DNA of 64,000 nucleotides from Agriotes lineatus (GCA_940337035.1 CALNHX010002810.1:62001-126000); one strand, 5' to 3'. Counted from the stretch's first letter, positions 31,441-42,575 are shown. Notes: generated by a model not told the origin, from the sequence alone. Program-made: numbers and translations.

Positions 31441-31608
31441 ATGGCGACAAAGGCTGGCGCTTCAACAAACGCCGCTACGACGGCCAAACTAGCCCAAGTG
31501 ATGTCCTACCTCAACGGAATCCTCGCACAACGAGCTAAAGAGAACACTCCCTTACGTGACGACGTAGAACCGGGCATGGAATTCCATCACACCTACGCCT
31601 TGGCGTAA
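31441..31608 (+). CDS. small hypothetical ORF in GC-rich insertion
   Basis: The frame runs MATKAGASTNAATTAKLAQV, then a region with LNGILAQRAKEN and ends HHTYALA, about 55 codons from the ATG at 31441. It uses GC-rich codons unlike its neighbours. No family was recognised. The position 15 bp inside the LTR-like insertion suggests either a leader peptide, the start of a gag-like frame now lost, or chance. Confidence 0.25.
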   Translation: MATKAGASTNAATTAKLAQVMSYLNGILAQRAKENTPLRDDVEPGMEFHHTYALA

Positions 31609-31876
31609 TAAGTTCGCCGCTAACAACACACACACACCTCCCTTGTTCGATCGCCTGAGTAGAACTGCCACTTAAGGCGAAACAGTTTATCACATACTTG
31701 CTGAAGCAGCACGAGACGGGAAAAGGCTGACGCCCCCGCTAAGGGCGGGAGCGCCGCAGGAACACACACACTATCCGACCTCTTATTAGATCGACGGCTC
31801 TCGGCTGAATGTCCCGGAAGGAGCGTTACGACGCTTGAAGTGGCGTGAGCCAAAACGGCGTTACCACGTGACCCTC

Positions 31877-31991
31877 GACAGCCAATGGCGATGCGCCCAA
31901 TAAAACAAATAAGTTCCGGTAACAAAGACAGCCAATGGCGAGGCGCCCAATAAAACAAATAAGTGCCGGTGACAAAGACAGCGCGAGGCCT
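31877..31991 (+). repeat. 50-bp tandem repeat (2.2 copies)
   Basis: GACAGCCAATGGCGATGCGC at 31877, GACAGCCAATGGCGAGGCGC at 31927 and a third start (GACAGCGCGAGG) at 31977. Each full unit continues with CCAATAAAACAAATAAGT. An AATAAA is present in both full units. Confidence 0.9.
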
Positions 31992-32267
31992 CGCAGTCAC
32001 ACCAACAGCGTAAATTCTAGAAGGTTCGGAAATCCTGCGAGCGTTAACACCCGATTGTCAAAGTACCAACAAAGGGGTGCCCCGGATGACGAGAAATACT
32101 GCGCTTGAGGCCAACTATGTGCAAAATCATTATTATGGAATTAGGCGATGAAGCCAAATAAGTAACTAAAAGGGTTTAACATACGGGCACGCTGCCCTAA
32201 AGCCTAGGTGGCTAATTAAAATACAAAATGACCTGACAGATTTTGTATGAAAACATCTTTTCATTTA

Positions 32268-32714
32268 GAATAAAATCAAGTAGCCATGAAACAATGAGTT
32301 AGCCCTAAAATTATAACAGTTTTTCATAGTTTGTTTATCTGTTTTTGTTGTGTGCTCTTAAGTAAATAATGGTGCGATATTTGAGTGAAAATGGACGAAT
32401 TGAAATTTTAGTATTGAGGGGATGTGGTAATCGTACGATTTTCTCGAAAATTTCAAAATACAGTATCATGCTTCTTTTTGGCGTATTTGGTCTTAGAATT
32501 TCATGCTCTGTTCAAATTCATCATAAAAAATTTGGGTTTCTATTTAAAAAAATTATCGCGAACGTTATAACTCAAAAACAAAAAACAATATAAAAGTGAC
32601 AATTACAGTAAAATATGTGTTTTTTTAAATGAAAATTGACGTGTTCGAGTGTTTCTTGCAAAAACATTTGATAAAAGTGTTATTTCGGTAGTTCCAGACT
32701 TGACACTCGCACTG
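32268..32714 (+). mobile_element. mariner-derived MITE M, right part only
   Basis: Nearly identical to 34452-34904 of the complete copy. It includes a start codon (32369) followed by MVRYLSENGRIEILVLRGCG, which resembles the N-terminal helix of DUF4817/Tc1-type transposases before the sequence turns into the terminal inverted repeat. The right end CACTG|TA is at 32714. The left inverted repeat is missing; the fragment abuts a truncated R1 sequence. Confidence 0.75.
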
Positions 32715-32737
32715 TATATTGGGTTCCACACTTTTAA

Positions 32738-33137
32738 CCCTTTAACGCTCTCTGGTATGGCTGTTATACCACTGTGCATAATTGTTAATAATACTGGTTT
32801 TGAAACTTAACACTGCTCTGAAACGTCTTGCTTTCGTTCTACAGACATTGCAGTTTCTTTGTCTAATTTTATATTTTCTAGAATTATTATAATTATAAAA
32901 CTACCCCAATAAACCTTGGTGTAGATGTATAGCTGGTATGACAGTATTACCAGCGTGGATTCCACTTTGAAGTGTGTACGCAAATTAGTAAAGTTTTCTC
33001 TCTCTCACTATTTTGTGGGTGTAACTTTCAAGTTTTGAGCTGGTAAGCATTTTAGTGTAATACGTAAGGATTGTAATATTGATAAGTAACAGAAATTATT
33101 TTGTCGTGATTTTGAAAAATAAATTAACATTTGGATA
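32738..33137 (+). repeat. repeat P, copy 1 (piggyBac-like left end)
   Basis: Begins TTAA then CCCTTTAACGCTCTCTGG and continues to TTTTGAAAAATAAATTAACA. It is nearly identical to 34928-35322. TTAA followed by CCCTTT is typical of piggyBac-like termini. Confidence 0.7.
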
Positions 33138-33600
33138 TTTGCGCCACACACACTAACACATTTTATTAATTACTCTGCTTTTTCACTAACTTTAAATGCA
33201 CTGATTAATTAGAGTTCATTCCTTCTCACTTGCTTCTTTCTTGTCCTGCTGTCTGCTTTCTCAAATTGCTCTTTCATGTCCTGCTGCCTGCTTTCTCAAA
33301 TTGCTCTTTTGCAATGTACCGTTATTTTATTTTATCTTTCTTTACCTTTTAGATTCCTCACAAATTTCACTGACTAGCTTTATTGAAATCTACGCTTCTT
33401 TTACATGCACATAGCACACCTTTTTGTTTCTATTACTTTCTTTCGGTTCGGCTGTTCACTATGCAGAAACCTATTATTTCATTTAAAAATCAACTTCGAC
33501 CCCTGTGAAAAACAAGCTTTGCTTTTTGCGTTCCTTACTACTTTATTACTCCTCGCATCTCATTATCAATGCATTTATTGTTTGAATTTTCAGTTTAACA
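33138..33600 (+). repeat. repeat D, copy 1
   Basis: Matches 36658-37125 almost base for base, from TTTGCGCCACACACACTAAC to GAATTTTCAGTTTAACATT. It contains a 35-bp tandem duplication (TGTCCTGCTGTCTGCTTTCT..., 33242-33311). The open frame through it is Leu/Phe/Ser-rich in both copies and resembles no known protein. Confidence 0.85.
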
Positions 33601-34148
33601 TTGCAGCTATACAAAACTGTGTTTTTACTATTATTTGAAAAAAGACTTTCTCAAACTGAAAAATCAAAAAAAGTGATTAAAAACCAACAGCTTCGTATGG
33701 TTTTTTACCTAAATTATTGTTTTTTTTTCATCATTGGAATTCCAATAATTGCTGCAGTTAAAGGACGACACTATTGTTTTTATATTTGAGTGGTCTCATC
33801 TTTGAATAATCGTCGTTGTGTCATTTTCCATTAATATATTCATCTGCTGTGTTTTTACTGTTATTTAAAAAAGGCTTTCTCAGACTGAAAAAAAAAATAA
33901 TAAAGTGACTGGAAAACCAACAGCTTCGTATGGTTTTTATATAACAAAAACAAATTTTGTATGAAAACAAATCTTTTCATTTAGAACCCTATTTATAGCT
34001 ACTAAAATATAGCCAACCTTAGAAGTGAAAGCAAGTTATTTTTATTGAGTTATAAAAAATTCAATTGGTAGTTGAAATACCTTTGGAGGTATATAAGTAG
34101 TGAAAATAAGATGTTGAACGTATAGGTAGTGGAAACACATGTTGGATA
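33601..34148 (+). repeat. repeat R1, copy C
   Basis: Contains two partly tandem subunits, ~233 bp apart, each with GTGTTTTTACT...AACCAACAGCTTCGTATGGT. The R1 3' part follows, ending in ATGTTGAACGTATAGGTAGT-type ~30-bp units that run up to the TA of MITE M. Confidence 0.8.
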
Positions 34149-34150
34149 TA

Positions 34151-34904
34151 CAGTGGGAGTGTAAAGTATGGAACCATCTAAATAGAACTTTTATCAAATG
34201 TTTTTGAAAGAAATCCCGAAACACGTCAATTTTTATTTTAAATAAGACGTATTTTACTGTAATTGTTACCTTTAGATTATCTTTTGTTTTTGAGTTATGA
34301 CGTTTGCGATAATTTTTTTAAATGGAAACCCTAAATCTTTATGATAAATTTGGACAGAGCATGAAATTCTAAGACCAAATACGCTAAAAAAGTATGATAC
34401 TGTATTTTGACATTTTCGAGAAAATCGCTTTTAAAGTATTAAAACAGAAATCGAATAAAAATCAAGTAGCCATGAAACAATGAGTTAGCCCTAAAATTAT
34501 AACAGTTTTTCATAGTTTGTTTATCTGTTTTTGTTGTGTGCTCTTAATTAAATAAATAATGGTGCGATATTTGTGTGAAAATGGACGAATTGAAATTCTA
34601 GTATTGAGGGGATGTGGTAATCGTACGATTTTCTCGAAAATTTCAAAATACAGTATCATGCTTCTTTTTGGCGTATTTGGTCTTAGAATTTCATGCTCTG
34701 TCCAAATTCATCATAAAAATTTCGGTTTCTATTTAAAAAAATTATCGCAAACGTCATAACTCTTAAAACAAAAGACAATCTAAAAGTGACAATTACAGTA
34801 AAATATGTGTTTTTTTAAATGAAAATTGACGTGTTCGAGGATTTCTTGCAAAAACATTTGATAAAAGTGTTATTTCGGTAGTTCCAGACTTTACACTCGC
34901 ACTG
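34151..34904. mobile_element. mariner-derived MITE M, complete, ~280-bp TIRs
   Basis: CAGTGGGAGTGTAAAGTATG at the left and the complement of TTTACACTCGCACTG at the right begin inverted repeats that continue for roughly 280 bp. Blocks such as ATTTTACTGTAATTGT, GTTATGACGTTTGCGATAAT and CATGAAATTCTAAGACCAAA are all found inverted on the right side. TA lies outside both ends. Between the arms is a short stretch with the transposase-like start MVRYLCENGRIEIL at 34559. An internally deleted derivative of a DUF4817-type mariner is the natural reading. Confidence 0.85.
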
Positions 34905-35322
34905 TATATTGGGTTCCACACTTTTAACCCTTTAACGCTCTCTGGTATGGCTGTTATACCACTGTGCATAATTGTCAATAATACTGGTTTTGAAACTTAA
35001 TACTGCTCTGAAACGTCTTGCTTTCGTTCTACAGACATTGCAGTTTCTTTGTCTAATTATATATTTTCTAGAATTATTATAATTATAAAACTACCCCAAT
35101 AAACCTTGGTGTAAATGTATAGCTGGTATGACAGTATTACCAGCGTGTATTCCACTTTGAAGTGTGTACGCAAATTAGTAAAGTTTTCTCTCTCACTATT
35201 TTGTGGATGTTACTTTAAAAGTTTTGAGCTGGTAAGCGTTTTAGTGTAATACGTAAGGATTGTAATATTGATAAGTAAAAGAAATTATTTTGTCGTGATT
35301 TTGAAAAATAAATTATTATTTG

Positions 35323-36657
35323 GAAACCTTTTATTTATGTCGCAAAATAGTCTATATTGGGATGGAATATAGCCTCTCCTAGGTCTCTAATTAATTAATT
35401 ACAAGTGAAAATAATGGGCAAATCCAATATGCACAATTCACTGTTTCTAATTTTAATACTGCGTTTGAATTTTGCCTTTTTTTGAATTATTAGGCTGGTT
35501 AAAATATGAAATGTACTTATTTACTGCAGAAATTAAATGGTTGTATGCCCCTCTTTATATTTTATTTAGCTGCAACTAATTGGAAAATGCTAGCTCAAAG
35601 TACAACATAAGCTCTTTAATCTCAGGTGAGTTCAGAAGCCGACTGTAATTTACAATTGATCTGAAACGGTACTGTACACAGTCAGTAGTTCAAACGCGGT
35701 AGCTCAAGGTTCTCAAATCTGTCAAAATCCCACAAAATGAATTGTGTCGTGCAAGTCAGCGGTGCTTGAAGTTAAAATGCTAGTGAGATTATGAAAATTC
35801 GCATGGTATTTATTCAAATCTTCGCGCTTTGGCGACAAATAACAACTTTCGTTTCAGCAGTTACGTATTTTGTGACGTCAGACCGACGCTGGCTAAATTT
35901 TGGCAATTGTTTCTGGGCAGCTTCGAAACCTCCGCATAACCACAAATTTTAGGGACGCCTTGCTAATTACTCGAAATCCTGCTTAACTGCAGCCTTGGAA
36001 ATGCTCTGGTTTTCTTGCTCAAGGTTTGGACTCGTATGAAACTCGATTTCCGGACGCACCCACTTATTTTTAGGGTTAATTTTGTACCTTGTAAACTCGT
36101 TGGACTGTCTCGGGTTCCTTGCTGAGATGACGCCGATTTAATATCACCGCTAATCTTGCTCCTGCTGCTGCCAAATCCGCCGGGGACGCTCTTGCAGACC
36201 TGTTCTCTGCCGTAGACTGCTAATCTGAAGCCTCGGATACTTTTCTTGGCCGCATGCGAAGATCGTAAAATGTAGTTGAATCGGCCCCGATCTTCTCGTA
36301 ATTGCGATGATGGAATTTGTAAAATTTTTGCTGCGTAACTCGATGAAAACACACCCACTTGTACTCTGACACATATGCAATAAACTGGTATACTTTTTAT
36401 CGTTTGAAAAACACTTTTATTAATAAAAATATATATAATATGGAGCACAAATTTCAACAACCCTGAGGTAATTTATTTTTCAATTGTTCTCTCTGTTAAA
36501 GCAAAGACGAATCTGGTTGCTAAGTTACAAAGCTAACAGAAATAAGTTTTGATGAATTTTAGTACATAATAGAAATAAGTTTGATTACATAAATTTAAAT
36601 TTCCAAATTTCTTACAAACTAAAATATTGTCTTTTTCTTATATTTAAAATCGTTTCT
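35323..36657. other. 1.3-kb segment absent from unit 1
   Basis: Separates repeats P and D, which touch each other in unit 1 (33137/33138). A 165-codon frame on the minus strand (36460-35963) has no recognised domain. It is moderately G+C-rich around 36.1-36.3 kb. It is either an insertion in unit 2 or a deletion in unit 1. Confidence 0.5.
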
Positions 36658-37125
36658 TTGCGCCACACACACTAACACATTTTATTAATTACTCTGCTTT
36701 TTCACTAACTTTAAATGCACCGATTAATTAGAGTTCATTCCTTCTCACTTACTTCTTTCTTGTCCTGCTGTCTGCTTTCTCAAATTGCTCTTTCATGTCC
36801 TGCTGCCTGCTTTCTCAAATTGCTCTTTTGCAATGTACTGTTATTTTATTTTAGCTTTCTTTACCTTTTAGATTCCTCACAAATTTCACTGACTAGCTTT
36901 ATTGATATCTACGCTTCTTTTACATGCACATACATAGCAAACCTTTTTGTGTCTATTACTTTCTTTCGGTTCGGCTGTTCACTATGCAGAAACCTATTAT
37001 TTCATTTAAAAATCAACTTCGACCCCTGTGAAAAACAGGCTTTGCCTTTTGCGTTCCTTACTACTTTATTACTCCTCGCATCTCATTATCAATGCATTTA
37101 TAGTTTGAATTTTCAGTTTAACATT
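36658..37125 (+). repeat. repeat D, copy 2
   Basis: The second copy of the 465-bp repeat seen at 33138-33600, including the 35-bp internal duplication (36761-36830). The frame here is longer (137 codons from 36715), hydrophobic and without known domains. Confidence 0.85.
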
Positions 37126-38324
37126 TAACTCTGTGCTTATTGAATTGCTCATTATGTTGCACTGCTAGCAGAGTCGAGTCGTGGGCTTAATACCATCACA
37201 ATATATATGTCCAATTTTTTAGTAATAACGTACGTTTTATACAATTTATTTTTGTGTTTCGAGTATTTATATTTGAAGTTATCTACTGAAGATATAATCG
37301 AATTAGTTTTGCCATTATGTTGCGCTAGGAAAATATTTACGTTCAAACCAATCCTGGTCGCATTTTAGCAGATGTTTTTGGGGCAGGTCGCGGCAGCCCG
37401 TATTGTTTACGATGGAGTAGTCATAAATTTTCAACAGAACGTTAGTGTTCCACTCGCAAGTGTGTATATATATTTAGTTCAAATTTCAAAAACTATTTTA
37501 CTTTGCCCATTTGAGTAACTTATGTTATTTGCAACCTCTTGAAAAGTGTATGTTATTTCTGTTCAAGACAGGTTTTTTTGTAAGTGATCAAATAGTCGCT
37601 ACTAACTATACTAATAAAAAGTATGACAATGTAATTGAATTCTTGGATAGAAATTTTACCAGGAGACTACTTCAAAAATTATTTTTATTTATAGGAAGTT
37701 TTCATGCTTTTTTCAAAAGATACATATTTGCTCTCCGATTGAACAACAAAAAAAAACTTTTCAGTCGTGTTTCCAGGCCGAAAAATGCATGATTTGGGTA
37801 TGCTTACGTGGTTCCTAGATAACAAGAACTAACAGTACGCAAATGTATGCGTTGCTGAGACGAAAGAAATAACAGAAAATAGTATATTTTACAAGAGATC
37901 AAAGTACCGTTTTTTCATGAATAGAAAATTTTGATTTCACGAACGAAAAAATAGTATTTCATCGCGAGTAGGAAATGCTATATGTTATTCAGTAATTTAG
38001 TGAGCATCTAAATAAATAACTCGACAATATTACGAAGTGCTATACCAGTGAATATTCACAACATATTTTGTCCTGAATGCTTTACCGTTTACCAGTATCT
38101 TTTGTGAAACTGAAAATAGATTTTTGATAAAAACATTGTTTTTCGGTTTCCTGGCATCTCAAAGAAAGCATATCAATCAATTAAAATTTCGATTTTTTTT
38201 GTAAACTAATTTTTCCCGTTAAAGGGTTAAAATATGAAACGTATCTATTTCGTTTGCTTTAGGGAAAATAAGTTTAAATAACTATAAATTAGTTCGAGTT
38301 GTAAAAGAACGATTTTTTCAGCAT
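37126..38324. other. 1.2-kb segment between repeats D and R1
   Basis: Absent from unit 1, where D runs straight into R1. It has a 93-codon frame at 37511-37792 with no family resemblance. It includes the CGTTAAAGGG-TTAA end at 38226. Confidence 0.5.
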
Positions 38325-39140
38325 AGTATTTTGTCAACTATATATTGTTTGTTTCAGTATTAGATTTCAAGTAATTTCGACAGATAAATGACACTATTTA
38401 GTTGTATTTGGGGCTCTCGTCTTTGCATAAACGTCATTGTCATTTTTCATTAGTATATTCATCTGCTGTGTTTTTACTGTTATTTGAAAAAAGGCTTTCT
38501 CAGAACTGAAAAATCCAAAAAAGTGATTAAAAACCAACAGCTTTGTATGGTTTTTATACAGGGTGTTGTGGAAATGAGTGCAAATATTTTAACCCGTAAT
38601 AGAACTCGTTAAACTGAACAACTTCTCCATTTATCATTTTTTCAAAAACGCTCTCAAAACTGAGTTAAAATTCAAAACAATTTTAATCTAGAAATGCATC
38701 CCCGCCTATGGAATAATATTTTAATTTAATGCGCAAAACGCAGATAACATTTCTTTGATATACAAACCAACAAAAACTGCATAGGTACTCATAAACCTTT
38801 AGTTCATGTATGGTCACTAGCGTACTTTTATCAACTGAAGTAGATAAGTTATTGACCGAATATTTTTGTGCAAGAACTTTGCAGTTTTAATATACTTGTG
38901 TCGTTCACCTTTAACTTAAATTTGCTTACCAAGCGGCTCGTCAAATTTATCGGAGATAACTGATTGAAAAAATATGCGATTAAATGAAAAACGATAAATA
39001 GAAAAGTTGTTGATTTTGGTGAGCTCTATCACTGGTTAAAATATTTGCACTCATTTCCATGACACCCTGTATAACAAAACTAATTTTGTATGAAAACAAA
39101 TCTTTTCATTTACAAGCCTATTTATAGCTACCAAAATCAC
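38325..39140 (+). repeat. repeat R1, copy D, split by a MITE
   Basis: Resumes R1 with TTTTGTCAACTATATATTG and ends near the TTTATAGCTACCAAAAT block. A MITE (38559-39069) interrupts it exactly at GGTTTTTATA/TAACAAAA, which is continuous in copies A, B and C. Confidence 0.85.
38559..39069. mobile_element. MITE family A, intact copy
   Basis: CAGGGTGTTGTGGAAATGAG at the left and the complement of CTCATTTCCATGACACCCTG at the right; the arms continue through TGCAAATATTTTAACC. TA duplication, with an uninterrupted empty site visible in the other R1 copies. The older copy with the same interior is at 8628-9709. Confidence 0.92.
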
Positions 39141-40972
39141 GGTACTGGCATGATGATACGTGTGTTTTTTGTAGTTGTAGATCACGGGATGGTATACCTA
39201 AGGCTATTATTATTACTATTACTATTAATGGATTGGTGCTTGTTTTAGGACAGTGTGTGCAGTACCAGTACCAGTACCGGTACCAGTATCATAATACACC
39301 TTAAAACGTGTAGAACAAGCCCGAAGCTCGTAGAGAGGTTTGTTTATCGATTTCGATTGTGCTGTTGGACTATCAGTATTGGGAAATCATACCTGCATGT
39401 GATAGCGACCCAAAGGAACGCTGCCAAACTTCGCAACTAACATTATGTATTCATTGGTCCAGTTCATGATGGCATATACCACGTATGTCCAACTAGCAAT
39501 ACTAAATGATATTTAGCAAGGTGTGCCGTGAAAGCAAGATAGAAAGATGGAAGATAGAATAAAGCCCGTCTTCTTCCTGCAGATGGTAAGTGTAGTTAAT
39601 GTAAAGGGAAATGTCTATTTTTGTTTGATAAGGCACGATTAACATCAAATTCCTATTTATTGAAATATTTTGGCAATTGAATCTTCTCTGTTACAGATTC
39701 GCAAGATGTGTTACACTTTGCCAGCAAAAAAATTAGCTAGTTAGCGTTATGTGATACTACAACCACTTGCTGCAGTGCCTAAGTCCAGTTTGCATTCAAC
39801 TGCTGTTAGACAGTTGCCACATTCTCTTACTAAGACTAACCGTGCTGCAGTATTTAAACCCAGCAATGCTACAGTTGCACCGATCCTGATACCATTATTG
39901 CTATGATCGAGGAGGTTCTAGGAACAATGGTGCCTCAAAATATTACACAGTCAGCTTCTTAGCCAACTTCTCCTGTCAGCACTCCAACTTGGTAGTCCAC
40001 TAAATCCTATTAGAACATCGTGGAATGCAGATCGTAGGTGTTGTGTGGATGGAGTGCATTGAACATTGCGATGTGTATAGAGGTGAGCAACAAGCAGATA
40101 TTATTTTCATAAAAAGTAGAAATGTACGAAACTTACAAGTAGTCCAATGATACCGTATTCTAAGTGAATATTTGTTACCACTTGTAACTAGGTGCTGCTC
40201 CTCATAAGTTACTTTACTAAATTTCTACTTTAATCTTTCTACAGCGTGTAATAAATTAATTTTGTTCGCGACATTTATGAAAAAATTTTGGATTTCTCAA
40301 TGAGCAAAAAACTTGCTTAATGTAGTAATACTGAATACCGTTTTTCAAGGGTAAATTTTGCATTGTTACACTCCAAACATCTTTTGCTTATTATATCTTC
40401 ATTCACAACATATTGTAGAACACGAAATGTATCTCAAACCTATGCTTTGCTTCAGAAAAATTTGTTAATTACAGCTAACAAAATATGGCTAAGGTTGTGG
40501 AAATAAAAATTAGTTATCTTTGTATTAAGTGCATGAAATTAGTGTTTTTTGCAGTACATGAGAATGTCACTTTTAGCAGAGACCGTCAGGTCGAGACAAA
40601 ACAATTATTCTAATACCCCAACATTATACTGATTTCACCGACCAAATACAAACATTTTTTCTACAACCGCCAAAAAAAGAATATCAATATTGTTACTATC
40701 GATTTATTAGAGTAAATTCTAGACAAAAATTCGAAATAAAAAATTAGTTTTTTTACGTGAAAAAATTGTAAGTAGCTATTTTTTGCCATGATAAAAAAGA
40801 CCAACCTCCAGTATCGACAGTGATGCGTGAATGTCACCTTTTTTATGGTTGTAGAAAATAGTAGGTATATTGTTTTACTAGCAAGATTCCCGTTCTTCGT
40901 ACGGACTATAAATGTTTGTTTTTTCTTCTAAATCTGAAATCAACTCTAGAGTGCCCCCCCCCCCTCCCCTCA
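39141..40972. other. spacer, no recognised gene
   Basis: No coding or repeat family seen, except the CAGTAC-type hexamer run at 39260-39288 and a C-run near 40953. Confidence 0.4.
39260..39288. repeat. CAGTAC hexamer microsatellite
   Basis: About five imperfect copies of CAGTAC. Confidence 0.9.
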
Positions 40973-40980
40973 CTCAATAC

Positions 40981-41547
40981 TAGGGATGTCGTACCCGGTC
41001 TAAAATCAAACCCGGGTACCCTCGGGTACCCGAAATATATAACAAAAATGTTAGCGTATATCGGAACATATGAGGTAGCTACCATTTCTTTCTTTATGCC
41101 TCGAGTTTTAAACTGAACTAAATTGAAATACTACCTACTCCCTAATTGTAACTGCAAGTCGTCTGTTATTTGTAAATATTTTCACACTTCCAAGTGCTAT
41201 CAAATTCAAGTACGTAACTTTTTATTCTAAATTTGTAGCGTAGCAGCATCAAAATCGCCCAGAGGATATTTATGTTACTTTATCCCATACTGATGCGATT
41301 TAATGGTACTATTGACGGGTTGAATATTTCCGTGGATTTATTATATGAAACAAGGAACATTATGTGGTATGGGATGGGGTAATTCTGGTTATTTCTGTAG
41401 GGTTATGTTTTTCTAGAGCTTATTCCTATTGTTTTTAATTTTTTATCATTTTCTCCGAAAGAGGCTGGTTTTCTAGAAATTACATATAATTTACTAGTCG
41501 GGTATCCGGGTCTTGAAAATATACCCGGGTACCCGCCGACATCCCTA
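40981..41547. mobile_element. hAT-like MITE, intact with 8-bp duplication
   Basis: TAGGGATGTCG opens the left end and CGACATCCCTA closes the right. Subterminal CGGGTACCC blocks occur several times on both sides. CTCAATAC is perfectly duplicated at 40973-40980 and 41548-41555. Length 567 bp. No recognised coding sequence; a short frame crossing the left end is fortuitous. Confidence 0.95.
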
Positions 41548-42327
41548 CTCAATACGCTAAACTAACAAACGCTGCAAAACAATATTGTAGGTAAAAAGGA
41601 AACCGTATTTCTCAATAGCTCTTTTATGCTTCACGTACCCCCTGGAAATGCGTAGGTATATAATTGTTGTTCCCCTTGCATCCGACAATAATTTTCATTG
41701 CTAGATTGCTTGACGCCACTTTGAGAGCGAACCCGTGGGCCGAATTGGCTGATTTTGGGGTCAATCGACTCAGGGCGACGCAAGTAAGCCAGTAGTAGGG
41801 TTTTCAAATTTTTATAAGTGACTTTTTTTATGTGGATTTTCTAACCTCACATTTTAACTCGACACACACAAAATGGATCACTCTTGTACAAATTGCATTA
41901 AATGAATTATTTCGCGCCCAATTTGGGTGCAGAACGCTAGTATAATGATATAGATATAGATTAAGATTAAAAGTCATTCTGTTTGACAAGCAATTATGTT
42001 TACAATTGCGAGACAAAGCGTAGCCCAGCCAAGCGAATGCAAAAATTGCAAGTGAAACAAAGCCACTTTTAATCCTAACAGTACATATTATTTTTTCTGC
42101 AACCTAGAAAGGACAAAATATTCAAAATTTTAGATAATTGATTGCTTTTGACGTTTTTTATTTAAAGAATTGTTATGACAACTGCATCCATAGGTGACCA
42201 GTTAGAACTTACTTTTAGTTCTTGTTAAGTAAAAGTACTTTTACACTACAAGTGTTAGAAGTGCAACTTTTTTTCATGCTCGTGTTTTGTTAAAATTGTT
42301 TTTTAAGTTTAACGTTTTTGCTGATTC

Positions 42328-42575
42328 CTGGGGCCTATTTCAGAAAACTACTTTGCAACTTGTCACTTTACACTTTTTAAATTTTTAAAATTGAAAAAAT
42401 TGCTTTTCATAACATATAACTTTGCTAATTTTCAACTGTTTACTTGCACTTTGCATTATTTTGATGAGGTTTTAGTTTTCAACTTTTTAAAATATTTTTA
42501 TGTAGCAGACATTGATTGAAATTTGCAAAGTGCAAAGTGAAAAGTTGCCAAGTTATTTTATGAAATGGGGCCCTG
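42328..42575. mobile_element. MITE with CTGGGGCC / GGGCCCTG ends
   Basis: The left arm (CTGGGGCCTATTTCAGAAAA, then CTTTGCAACTTGTCACTTTA) pairs inverted with the right arm (AAAGTGAAAAGTTGCCAAGT, then TTATGAAATGGGGCCCTG) over ~45 bp. Direct duplication is not clear. Confidence 0.85.

Larger units (their letters stand above)
31426..32238 (+). mobile_element. GC-rich LTR-like insertion (TG...CA, 813 bp)
   Basis: Repeat R1 reads ACAATTTTGTATGAAAAC in other copies. Here 813 bp are inserted between AATT (31422-31425) and GATT (32239-32242), giving a possible 4-bp target duplication with one mismatch. The insertion starts TGTTACGG and ends CCTGACA, the form of a solo LTR, and is strikingly GC-rich against its flanks. 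It holds a small open frame and a 50-bp tandem repeat. The ending AAATGACCTGACAG recurs as AAATGGCCTGACAG at 26882-26893. Confidence 0.6.
34928..38226. mobile_element. candidate piggyBac-like element, TTAA-bounded
   Basis: TTAA (34924-34927) followed by CCCTTTAACG, and CGTTAAAGGG followed by TTAA (38227-38230), form 10-bp inverted ends with the TTAA duplication typical of piggyBac-like elements. The block contains repeat P, a 1.3-kb segment, repeat D and a further 1.1 kb. No transposase resembling the piggyBac family was found in any frame. If correct, the P+D block at 32738-33600 is a shorter relative. The inverted ends are short, so chance pairing cannot be excluded. Confidence 0.4.

Noticed and set aside
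33405..33638. Hydrophobic protein in repeat D (also 36715-37128)
   Set aside because: The frame is longer in one copy than the other and its hydrophobicity follows from T-rich repeat DNA; no family recognised.
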